64,000 nucleotides of DNA, from NCBI RefSeq assembly GCF_004168365.1, contig NZ_CP035704.1, positions 2,480,001 through 2,544,000 on the forward strand, read 5' to 3'. Under the pieces are notes generated by a model, which did no database searches, was not told the origin of the DNA, and was given only the letters and a program-made list of their open reading frames with translations. Both the position numbers and the translations under genes were made by a program. Of the stretch, positions 26,401 through 32,946 are shown one piece after another. Origin of the DNA: Pseudolysobacter antarcticus (GTDB lineage: Bacteria > Pseudomonadota > Gammaproteobacteria > Xanthomonadales > Rhodanobacteraceae). Every line of letters starts with the position of its first letter. Within the stretch, counting starts at the first letter, position 1.

Positions 26401-26732
26401 GCTCGGCACTCGACATGTTCGCCTATGAGCGCGAGGCCGATCAGTCTTTGGTGATCGGCGCTGGGCTTCCAAGCGCATGGCTCGAAGGCAACGGCATCGC
26501 CATCGAGAATCTGCGCACGCCTTATGGCAAGTTGAGTTACAGCCTCAAACACGTTTTGAAAAAGCGGATTCTGCATATCGATACTGGCATCGATGCACCC
26601 GGCGGTCTGGTTTTTATTGCATCGGGAAAAGCCGCATTGGGTAAGGTTTCGATCGACAAAAAACCGGCGTTCTGGAGCGGTCGGGAATTGCATATCGCGC
26701 ATCTGCCTGCCGATATCGTGATCGACGACTGA
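23493..26732 (+). CDS. Large secreted six-hairpin glycosidase with CBM-like and F5/8 type C (discoidin) domains
   Basis: 1079 residues, starting 5 bases after the permease stop; GGGTTGA precedes the ATG. Signal peptide about residues 10-43 (LLHAGLLLSTLVFSPAAFAQ). Residues about 50-210 form a beta-sandwich resembling CBM11-type carbohydrate-binding domains (ILDNFDNIDAWKAE to VYFDTLKFR). Residues about 215-345 match an F5/8 type C/CBM32 domain (NAALDGDDTTAWRSG, QIDFQQPREFGGLVLHW, RYVRLALHHG). The C-terminal half is an (alpha/alpha)6 six-hairpin catalytic domain with SRSWVRDGAMMNEALLRLG, CCVDWRGSDPVPENDSHG and MHSYWDDFWALRGYKDA. The GH family could not be assigned. It most likely attacks a glucan-type polymer or its oligosaccharides in the periplasm or outside, in step with the GH144 enzyme. 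Confidence 0.8.
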   Translation: MLFRRANLATRKHACITSITAFLLHAGLLLSTLVFSPAAFAQSEKPTSEQQDTILDNFDNIDAWKAEASDDVDVSLHGDADEQGKSMRMDFDFHGVSGYATARRDLALDFPDNYELSFRVRGDAPINNLQFKLVDASGENVWWINRSDFVFGRDWQLIRIKKRQLDFAWGPTKDRVLRHSAKLELVVSSGHGGGHGSVYFDTLKFRALPVEGSLPLPVAQLSASSSRADSKPNAALDGDDTTAWRSGPKSGRQQFLQIDFQQPREFGGLVLHWLKDGYASDYDVQFSDDAEHWITQRSVHDSRGGAVPLYLPESETRYVRLALHHGPAKGYALAEIEIKDLAFAASPNAFLTSIARDAKRGMYPRGFSGEQSYWTLVGIDGGAQQGLLSEDGILETGKSSFSIEPFLLSDKKLLTWADVDIAQTLQEGYLPIPSVTWRTPNLALHITAFASGTRAQSQMFTRYRVENLSAEAREISLLLAVRPLQVNPPTQFLNGAGGVSPIHDLDWQAGTLSVNSQPKIVPLPIPDSFHATRFDDGEIVVRMAQQQWPQATTVHDDSGYASGAFVYRLKLAAFASTEIAIAVPLSGAMPPTPSSRSSLQWLNQQQAEVAAEWRGKLNRVGLHLPPAGQALADTLRTSLAHILISRDGAALQPGTRAYSRSWVRDGAMMNEALLRLGAENVARDFVEWYAAHQFSNGKVPCCVDWRGSDPVPENDSHGELIYAIAELYRYGHDRELLARLWPHVEAAATYMEGLRQSERTAKNRSAERVEFFGLMPASISHEGYSERPMHSYWDDFWALRGYKDAADMAAVLGKQTAADALARQRNEFRTDLFASIKHSGETHKIDYLAGCAELGDFDATSSTIAIAPGGEQARLPSEKVTATFERYWRDFVARRDSPNWDVYTPYELRTVGIFVRLGWTERAQELLNFFFSGRRPGAWNQWAEVVGRESRTPRFVGDMPHGWVASDFIRSALDMFAYEREADQSLVIGAGLPSAWLEGNGIAIENLRTPYGKLSYSLKHVLKKRILHIDTGIDAPGGLVFIASGKAALGKVSIDKKPAFWSGRELHIAHLPADIVIDD

Positions 26733-26775
26733 TCGAGCAAGTAATCTGTAGTCTTTTGAATTCCAGAGGTTCCGT

Positions 26776-27903
26776 ATGATTCGCCGCTTGATAGTTTCGC
26801 TACTCTTTATGCTGGGCAGCGTTGTTGGTTTTTTATCGCGCGATGCGAATGCGGCGTGGAACAAGTCCAGCGGCGCCGTGATCGAAACCGGCGTGCAGAA
26901 AAACGCGGCGTATCGTATCGATATTCCTGCCGACTGGAACCACGGCATCGTGCTTTTTTATCACGGCTATTATGTCGACGAGCCCGGTTTTGACAAACAA
27001 CCGCTGGACAAACTGAAACAGGATTTTGTCGATCGCGGTTTCGCCTTGCTGCAATCCGGCTATTCGGACAGTGGCTGGGTGGTGGATCGCGCTGATCTCG
27101 AAACCGAACGGCTGCGGCAATATTTCATCACTAGTTTTGGACGGCCAAACGAAACTTTCACTGTCGGTTTTTCGATGGGCGGAACGCTCGTGGCCAAGGC
27201 GTTGGAACAATCGCCAAAACTCTACGATGGCGGCCTTTCACTGTGTGGCGCGCTGATGTCGAGCGATGAGTTCGGCAATCGCGGATTTGCCCTGCGCGCG
27301 GCGTTCGACTACTTTTTTCCGAACCTGCTCGGCCCGCTCGTGCCTGTTCCAAAAGATTTTCAGCCGGACGAAAAGAACGAAACCAAGGTTGCTCTTGCGC
27401 TCGCACAGAACCCCAAAGCGGCCGCCGATCTCGCGAGTTTTTTCCATCAGAACGATCGCAAAGCGCTGGCCGCGGAGATTTCTTTCAGCACTTACGAGAT
27501 CAAGGATCTGCAACAGAAAGCTGGCGGCAATCCGTTTTCGAATGCCGACCTTATTTACATGGGCACGAGCGATGACGATGCGCTCAACGACGGCGTAAAA
27601 CGTTATCGCGCCGATACCAACGCAGCGCTGTATCTCGCGCGAAACTACACACCCAATGGCAAGCTGTTAAAGCCGCTGCTGGCCTTGCATACGACCAACG
27701 ATCCAGCGGTGCCCGGCAATACATCATTCGCCTACGCGCTGGCGGTGGCGCGCCAGGGCAACGGCGAAAAGTTCGTGCAGCAGTACGTGAAACACGAAGG
27801 CCATTGCAGCTATACGCCCGAACAAGTCGGCGTCGCATTTGACGAATTGCTGGAGTGGACGCGTCACGGCAAACGTCCAGCTGCAGGCGCGTTACCGCGA
27901 TAG
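26776..27903 (+). CDS. Secreted alpha/beta-hydrolase (esterase or peptidase-like)
   Basis: 375 residues with an AGAGG site upstream. The N-terminal 27 residues (LIVSLLFMLGSVVGFLSRDANA) are a signal peptide. HGIVLFYHGYYVDEPGF gives the oxyanion strand, FTVGFSMGGTLVAKALE the nucleophile serine, and the HEGHCSYTPEQ stretch near residue 345 the likely catalytic His. The general shape is that of prolyl-oligopeptidase-like or feruloyl-esterase-like hydrolases. It is last in the GH144-ABC operon, 43 bases after the big glycosidase, so it may remove an ester substituent from the polysaccharide. This role is inferred only. Confidence 0.75.
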   Translation: MIRRLIVSLLFMLGSVVGFLSRDANAAWNKSSGAVIETGVQKNAAYRIDIPADWNHGIVLFYHGYYVDEPGFDKQPLDKLKQDFVDRGFALLQSGYSDSGWVVDRADLETERLRQYFITSFGRPNETFTVGFSMGGTLVAKALEQSPKLYDGGLSLCGALMSSDEFGNRGFALRAAFDYFFPNLLGPLVPVPKDFQPDEKNETKVALALAQNPKAAADLASFFHQNDRKALAAEISFSTYEIKDLQQKAGGNPFSNADLIYMGTSDDDALNDGVKRYRADTNAALYLARNYTPNGKLLKPLLALHTTNDPAVPGNTSFAYALAVARQGNGEKFVQQYVKHEGHCSYTPEQVGVAFDELLEWTRHGKRPAAGALPR

Positions 27904-27956
27904 GCAGAGCACGTGCGTGTAGCGGGATTTTTCTCAGGCGACGTTTTTGGCGAGTT

Positions 27957-29075
27957 CTAGCGCGCCGCCAATTCGATTCGCTGCTCGGTTTTGGCATCGA
28001 AAAAATGCAGCTTGTCGAGCGCAAATTCAAGCAGGATTTCATTACCGACCGTTGGCAAGATTTGCGGCGGAATGCGCGCGACGAGTTCCGAGCTGCCGCT
28101 GCGCATGTTGAGGAAAATCTCGTTGCCAACCGGCTCGATCACTTCGAGCTGCGCACGCAAACTGCCTCCGCTCTGACCTACTGTTTCGGTCATGCGCAAA
28201 TGCAAATCTTCCGGGCGCACGCCGAGCACAATTTCCTGATCGACAAACTTTGCCAGCGCGCCATGCTGCAATGACAAATTACCGAGCGGCAATACGCCGT
28301 CCGCCATCTGCAGACGAGGCTCGACGCCTGCGATCAATCGACCGCGAAAAAAATTCATCGCCGGGCTGCCGAGAAAACCCGCGACAAACATATTCGCGGG
28401 TTTGTCGTACAAATACATCGGTGTATCGATCTGCTGGATCTCGCCATTTCGCATGACCACGATGCGATGACCGAGCGTCATCGCCTCGATCTGATCATGC
28501 GTGACGTAGATCATCGTCGTGCCGAGACTGCGATGCAGCTTGGCGATTTCGGTGCGCATCGACAAACGCAATTTTGCATCGAGATTCGACAGCGGCTCAT
28601 CGAGCAGAAACACTTCCGGATCGCGTACCAGCGCCCGGCCGAGTGCGACACGCTGGCGCTGCCCGCCGGAAAGTTCGCGCGGACGCAACGGCAGCATTTC
28701 AGTAAGCCCGAGCATCTCGGCCGCCTTGCCGACCTGCGTTCGCGCATCGGCTTTGCTAGCACCACGCAGCTTCAAACCGAAGCCGAGATTTTCCGCCACG
28801 GTCATGTGCGGATACAACGCGTAATTCTGGAACACCATCGCGATATCGCGATCTTTCGGCGCAACATCGTTGACCACGCGACCATTGATCGACAACGTGC
28901 CGGACGTGACCGATTCCAGCCCCGCAATCATGCGCAACAGCGTGGATTTCCCGCAGCCGGATGGGCCGACCAGGACCAGCAATTCGGCGTCCTGCACTTC
29001 AAACGTGGCGCCGACGACGGCGATGTGACCGTTCTCGTAAGTCTTGCGTACCTGGTCTAGCTGCACATTTGCCAT
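27957..29075 (-). CDS. ABC transporter ATP-binding protein, MalK/UgpC/MsmX type
   Basis: 372 residues. Walker A GPSGCGKST, the signature LSGGQRQRVALGRAL, Walker B EVFLLDEPLSNLD and the switch His in IYVTHDQIEAMTLG are intact. The C-terminal 120 residues form the TOBE/OB regulatory region (EIVLGVRPEDLHLR) of sugar-importer ATPases. It should energise the MalFG-type permeases encoded upstream on the other strand; as a separately encoded ATPase it might also serve other sugar importers in the cell. It diverges from the GH1 gene, and the LacI-type operator between them may control both. Confidence 0.93.
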   Translation of the reverse strand: MANVQLDQVRKTYENGHIAVVGATFEVQDAELLVLVGPSGCGKSTLLRMIAGLESVTSGTLSINGRVVNDVAPKDRDIAMVFQNYALYPHMTVAENLGFGLKLRGASKADARTQVGKAAEMLGLTEMLPLRPRELSGGQRQRVALGRALVRDPEVFLLDEPLSNLDAKLRLSMRTEIAKLHRSLGTTMIYVTHDQIEAMTLGHRIVVMRNGEIQQIDTPMYLYDKPANMFVAGFLGSPAMNFFRGRLIAGVEPRLQMADGVLPLGNLSLQHGALAKFVDQEIVLGVRPEDLHLRMTETVGQSGGSLRAQLEVIEPVGNEIFLNMRSGSSELVARIPPQILPTVGNEILLEFALDKLHFFDAKTEQRIELAAR

Positions 29076-29160
29076 GCGAACTCACGGGTTCCTGTCGAGC
29101 CGAATCGAATGCACCGGAAAGGCGCTATAAATCACGAAGAGTTTCGGTTAATCTTCGCAA

Positions 29161-29174
29161 TGTAATCGTTTTCA
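29161..29174. promoter_or_regulatory. LacI-type operator between the ABC ATPase and GH1 genes
   Basis: TGTAATCGTTTTCA differs by one central-arm base from the operator pair upstream of LacI2 (TGTAATCGTTTACT and its inverse). It sits 36 bases before the GH1 start and 86 bases before the ATPase start, a fitting spot for LacI2 control of both genes. Confidence 0.7.
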
Positions 29175-29209
29175 TTTCTCGAAAATACCATCATCACGCA
29201 GGCTTGCCA

Positions 29210-30568
29210 ATGACGCAACGCATTCAATTTCCGCCGAAATTCCTTTGGGGCAGCGCCACATCGGCGTATCAGATCGAAGGCTCGCCTCTGGCCGACGGCG
29301 CCGGGCCAAGTATCTGGCAACGTTTTGTGCATACGCCAGGCTTGGTGCGTGATGGCGATACCGGCGAAATGGCTTGCGATCATTATCGGCGCATGGAAAG
29401 CGATGTCGCCCTCATGAGCGAACTCGGCATGCAAGCGTATCGTTTCAGCATCGCCTGGAGCCGCGTTCTGCCCGAGGGCAAAGGCAAGGTCAACGCCGCC
29501 GGACTGGCGTTCTACGAGCGACTGGTCGATGCGCTGCTGAAGAACAATATCCAGCCGATGGTCACCCTCTATCACTGGGATATGCCGGCGGCGCTGGACG
29601 ATCGTGGCGGCTGGCTCAATCCTGATATCGCCGGCTGGTTTGCTGATTACGCCAGCGTGGTATTCCGCAAGCTCGATGACCGCGTAAAACTGTGGGCGAC
29701 CTTGAACGAACCGTGGGTCGTCACCGATGGCGGTTATCTGCACGGCGCGCTTGCGCCCGGGCACAAGAATCGTTTTGAAGCGCCGATCGCCACGCATCAC
29801 CTGATGCGCTCGCATGGTGCCGCGGTGCAGGCGTATCGCGCCGAAGGCAAACATCAGATCGGGCTGGTAGTAAACATCGAACCAAAATATGCGGCGTCGG
29901 ATTTACCGCAGGATATCGCGGCCACTGCGCGCGCCGAAGCGTACATGAATCGCCAGTACCTCGACCCGGCGATCTTCGGTACGTATCCCGGCGAACTCAA
30001 GGAGATTTTCGGCGAAGCGTGGCCGGAATGGCCGGAAGAAGATTACAAATTGATCAAGCAGCCGATCGATTTCCTTGGCGTGAATTACTACACGCGCAAC
30101 GTCACGCGTCACGACGAAGCCTCATGGCCGCTGCGCGCGAGCCCGGTGCGACAGAAGTCCGCGACCTACACCGAAACCGGCTGGGAAGTTTATGCCCAAG
30201 GCCTCACCGACACGCTGACGTGGGTAAAACAACGTTACGGCGATATCCCGTTGTACGTCACCGAAAACGGCGCGGCATTTTTTGATCCACCGGTTGCCGA
30301 AAACGATCGCCTCGATGATCCGCTACGCGTGAATTATCTGCGCAAACATCTGCGTGCGATTCACAGCGCGATCGATGCCGGCGTCGATCTGCGCGGTTAT
30401 TTTGTCTGGTCGCTATTAGACAATTTTGAGTGGTCGCTCGGCTATTCAAAACGCTTCGGCATCGTGCACGTGGATTTCGAAACACAGAAACGCACACCGA
30501 AAGCGAGCGCGCATTTTTATTCGAAGGTGATTGCGTCGCATGGGGATGTGCTATCTAATCCGGATTGA
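29210..30568 (+). CDS. GH1 family beta-glucosidase
   Basis: 452 residues, ATG at 29210; the longer frame to 28961 only overlaps the ATPase gene and its operator. FLWGSATSAYQIEG is the GH1 N-terminal signature, the acid/base Glu is in LWATLNEPWV and the nucleophile Glu in LYVTENGAAF; GYFVWSLLDNFEWSLGYSKRFG closes the barrel. No signal peptide is seen, so it acts in the cytoplasm on imported oligosaccharides, releasing glucose (or another beta-linked hexose) from non-reducing ends. Its operator ties it to LacI2. Sophorose and longer beta-1,2-gluco-oligosaccharides are plausible substrates if the GH144 enzyme is a beta-1,2-glucanase. Confidence 0.95.
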   Translation: MTQRIQFPPKFLWGSATSAYQIEGSPLADGAGPSIWQRFVHTPGLVRDGDTGEMACDHYRRMESDVALMSELGMQAYRFSIAWSRVLPEGKGKVNAAGLAFYERLVDALLKNNIQPMVTLYHWDMPAALDDRGGWLNPDIAGWFADYASVVFRKLDDRVKLWATLNEPWVVTDGGYLHGALAPGHKNRFEAPIATHHLMRSHGAAVQAYRAEGKHQIGLVVNIEPKYAASDLPQDIAATARAEAYMNRQYLDPAIFGTYPGELKEIFGEAWPEWPEEDYKLIKQPIDFLGVNYYTRNVTRHDEASWPLRASPVRQKSATYTETGWEVYAQGLTDTLTWVKQRYGDIPLYVTENGAAFFDPPVAENDRLDDPLRVNYLRKHLRAIHSAIDAGVDLRGYFVWSLLDNFEWSLGYSKRFGIVHVDFETQKRTPKASAHFYSKVIASHGDVLSNPD

Positions 30569-31062
30569 TCCATCGTGATCATGTGACACCAATGCTTTGA
30601 TTTGTTGTGTCAGCCAGAACTCAGACGCGAGGCGTTGCCCGTAGGGCCTCCAAATCCAAATGAAGCAACGTAACTCGCTAATGCTAGGTGCTCTGCTGGG
30701 AATTGCCGCAACGCTCGCAGTAAGGTTGCTTTGGGAAAATCGAGGTGATAGCGGATGCTCCACTGACACGAAGCGTTTGGATTCTCGAAACGGGCAATGG
30801 ACAGCTACTCAAAAATACAAACAATGCGGATGGGGGTTCGGGCTAAGCGCCGATTTCGCGACTTTGCGTATTGATAAGCACGGCGAAAATGGATGGTTTC
30901 AGAATTTTGATCTTGATCTTGAGCTTGATCCAAATTCGTTCAGATCCCGAAGGTTGAGTGGAAAGACGACGGCACTCTTGAGATCCAAATTTACTCGCAC
31001 GCCTACACGGGTAGCATCACATTGGTCGAAGTGCGTACCGCCAAGCACTTGAACAGTTTTCG

Positions 31063-31097
31063 GCAACCCAACTGCCGTATTTTGGCAATTGGGTTGC
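31063..31097. repeat. Inverted repeat (14-bp arms, 7-base loop)
   Basis: 31063-31076 (GCAACCCAACTGCC) pairs with 31084-31097 (GGCAATTGGGTTGC) with one mismatch. It lies inside the tail of the broken gene and has no T-run directly behind it, so it may be a relic of a mobile element or a weak terminator. Confidence 0.55.
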
Positions 31098-31114
31098 ACG
31101 CTTTTGCCAAGCAA

Positions 31115-31129
31115 TTGACCAATGGTCAA
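31115..31129. repeat. 15-base palindrome TTGACCAATGGTCAA
   Basis: Perfect 7-bp arms around a single A. It contains the same TGGTCA core as the repeat array at 32714-32808 on the other side of the VOC/YafY pair, in both orientations. Confidence 0.5.
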
Positions 31130-31373
31130 CAGGTTGCCTATTTTTGGCAGTTTATAGGCGGACTCGCCCTGTACCGGTCAGCATGATCAGCAGTTGCCGT
31201 AGTGGTAGATCACCATACCGCGCGTGAACAAATCCGCCCCGCGGGTCGTCCGACGACCGGCTACTCTCGGCCAGAACCGGGCACTGGAAGGCCGAATCCG
31301 CTCGCCCGTGACCTGTCATTCGGAACCTGAGCTCGCATCCTTTGACTCCCAGAGGGCGCCGTCGGTACTTTGA

Positions 31374-31775
31374 TCACTCGGCGAACTTCTTGATCGCCCC
31401 CGCGCTGATCGGCGCAAAGAAGTTGATCAAGTTACCGTCCGGATCCCGAAACAGGAGCGAACGGTTTCCCCAGGGCATCGTTGTCGGCGCCTGAACAAGG
31501 GAATCGTTAATCACGTCCGCCAACTTTCGGAACTCGGCATCCACATCGCTCACACGAAACTCGATGATGGCGGTCTGGTTGTCAGCTGGACGGGCTATTT
31601 CCCCGCCGAATACCTGCAAGGTGCGCGCGCTGCCGATCGCAAGGGTACAGGCGGGCGTTTTCAGCTCCCCGAAATCCTCGGTGTACATCGTCACGGCGAT
31701 GCCGGTGATCTGCTCATAGAAGCGTGCTAGCCGTTTGATATCGGCGGTGATGATGCGGATAGAGACTAAATTCAT
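31374..31775 (-). CDS. VOC-superfamily (glyoxalase/bleomycin-resistance-like) protein
   Basis: 133 residues with the paired beta-alpha-beta-beta-beta units of the vicinal-oxygen-chelate fold: VSIRIITADIKRLARFYEQITG at the start and LLFRDPDGNLINFFAPIS near the end. The family covers lyases, dioxygenases and drug-binding proteins; metal ligands are not obvious, so no reaction is assigned. It diverges from a WYL-type regulator across a perfect inverted repeat, and that pairing suggests stress- or ligand-induced expression. Confidence 0.85.
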   Translation of the reverse strand: MNLVSIRIITADIKRLARFYEQITGIAVTMYTEDFGELKTPACTLAIGSARTLQVFGGEIARPADNQTAIIEFRVSDVDAEFRKLADVINDSLVQAPTTMPWGNRSLLFRDPDGNLINFFAPISAGAIKKFAE

Positions 31776-31835
31776 GGGGCTTGTCCTTGGGCAGAGTGGG
31801 ACCGCGACGCGGCGAAGGGTTGTTTTACGCCAGGC

Positions 31836-31859
31836 CTACTGACAGCATGGTGTCAGTAG
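31836..31859. promoter_or_regulatory. Perfect inverted repeat, candidate operator of the VOC/YafY divergent pair
   Basis: CTACTGACA (31836-31844) and TGTCAGTAG (31851-31859) are exact reverse complements with a 6-base spacer, located between the two divergent start codons. Confidence 0.7.
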
Positions 31860-31892
31860 AGTGGCAGCATGCTGTTTGCTGAGGAGAAAGTT

Positions 31893-32594
31893 GTGCGCCG
31901 TGCCGATCGACTGTTTCAGATCATCCAGGTCCTGCGGCGGTCGCGCCAGCCAGTCACCGCTAGCCAGCTAGCGGTGGAGCTGGAAGTGTCGCAGCGCTCG
32001 ATTTACCGGGATATCGCTGATCTCATTGGGCAGCGAGTACCTATCCGTGGCGAGGCAGGAATTGGCTACCTTCTCGACCGCGACTTCGACATGCCACCGC
32101 TGATGCTCACGCCTGATGAGTTGGAGGCGGCAGTGCTCGGCGCGCAATGGGTAGCGGGCCGGGGCGACGCCGTGCTGGCGCGCGCTGCGCGCGATCTTAT
32201 CGCCAAGATCGCGTCGGCCGTGCCCGCGCGCCTGCGCCCCTTCATCTCCGAGCCAAGCATCGGTGTGCCGAAGAGCCGAGTCATGGCTGCTGATGGACTT
32301 GACATCACCAGGACCCGGTCGTGGATCGGCAGCGGGAGAAAAATTCGGATCCGTTACAAAGACGAGCAATCGCGCGAGACCGAGCGCACCATTTGGCCGA
32401 CGATCATCGGCTACGCGGAGACCGTGCGCCTCCTGGCCGCCTGGTGCGAGCTGCGTCAGGGTTTCCGCCACTTCAGGACGGACCGCATCGTATCCGCCGA
32501 ATTCCTACCTGAGCCATCTGGATGCCGCCCCGGAGAGCTCCGAGCACGTTGGCAACGCTTCATGGAGTCGGAGCGCGGCATTGGCCCGCCGTAG
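31893..32594 (+). CDS. YafY-type HTH/WYL-domain transcriptional regulator
   Basis: 233 residues from a GTG at 31893, which has GAGGAG at a spacing of 6; an ATG 24 bases upstream has no such site. RRADRLFQIIQVLRRSRQPV starts a DeoR-like winged helix (ASQLAVELEVSQRSIYRDIADL), followed by GIGYLLD and the middle HTH-associated region, then the WYL ligand-binding part (RIRYKDEQSRETERTIWP, LLAAWCELRQGFRHFRTDRI). The WYL tripeptide is modified, as is common in YafY-like proteins. It should control the divergent VOC gene through the inverted repeat between them. Confidence 0.88.
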   Translation: MRRADRLFQIIQVLRRSRQPVTASQLAVELEVSQRSIYRDIADLIGQRVPIRGEAGIGYLLDRDFDMPPLMLTPDELEAAVLGAQWVAGRGDAVLARAARDLIAKIASAVPARLRPFISEPSIGVPKSRVMAADGLDITRTRSWIGSGRKIRIRYKDEQSRETERTIWPTIIGYAETVRLLAAWCELRQGFRHFRTDRIVSAEFLPEPSGCRPGELRARWQRFMESERGIGPP

Positions 32595-32946
32595 CGGCGC
32601 ATTGCGATTCGCCAAAGCAGCCACTCGCGACCGGCGCAAATGGGCACAAAGCGGTCAGACGGCTTCACCACATGTCATCGCTCGCTGAGCCCAGCCAACC
32701 TCACCTGAAAGATTGGTCAGGCCCTTATGCCTTGAATGGTCAACGGGCTGGCGACGGTGGTCAGTTAGGCCGCCGGCTGTGGTCAGTTTCGCTGGCGAAG
32801 CTGGTCAGTTGCTGTGGCAAAAGTGGGCAAGCGGCTGGCGTTTTGCATCGAAGATGGGCTGCACCTAATTCGAACTTATGTTCCGTAACGAAGTTCAGCC
32901 AAGACTTGCTCGATGACATACTCACAGGGTTCGGCGTTGCCCGGCG
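32595..32946. other. Gene-free stretch with repeat remnants
   Basis: No gene is credible here. The stretch carries the TGGTCA repeat array described separately and ends at the stop of the convergent oxidoreductase gene. The overlapping open frame on the plus strand lacks a ribosome site and protein-like composition. Confidence 0.5.
32714..32808. repeat. Five TGGTCA direct repeats at about 22-bp spacing (IS21-like terminal repeats)
   Basis: TGGTCAG or TGGTCAA begins at 32714, 32737, 32758, 32780 and 32802, giving spacings of 23, 21, 22 and 22. Several copies extend to TGGTCAGTT. IS21-family elements carry multiple ordered terminal repeats of about this size and composition, so this may be one end of a decayed element. 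No istA or istB remains in view. Confidence 0.55.

Larger units (their letters stand above)
30660..31186 (+). pseudogene. Small membrane-anchored hypothetical protein, disrupted by a frameshift
   Basis: The frame opens with MKQRNSLMLGALLGIAATLAVRLLW, a signal or anchor helix, and runs as a plausible protein to about 30930. It then continues as unlikely Arg/Ser-rich sequence (to 31052), while another frame from 30932 reads KFVQIPKVEWKDDGTLEIQI and SHAYTGSITLVEVRT, which looks like the authentic C-terminus, open to a TGA at 31184. The break falls in an imperfect repeat of GATCTT units, a likely slippage spot. Either the gene is recently inactivated or the base count is wrong. No function is known. 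Confidence 0.65.

Noticed and set aside
28961-29209. Longer start for the GH1 gene
   Set aside because: The extension overlaps the ABC ATPase gene and the LacI operator; the canonical GH1 N-terminus begins a few residues after 29210.
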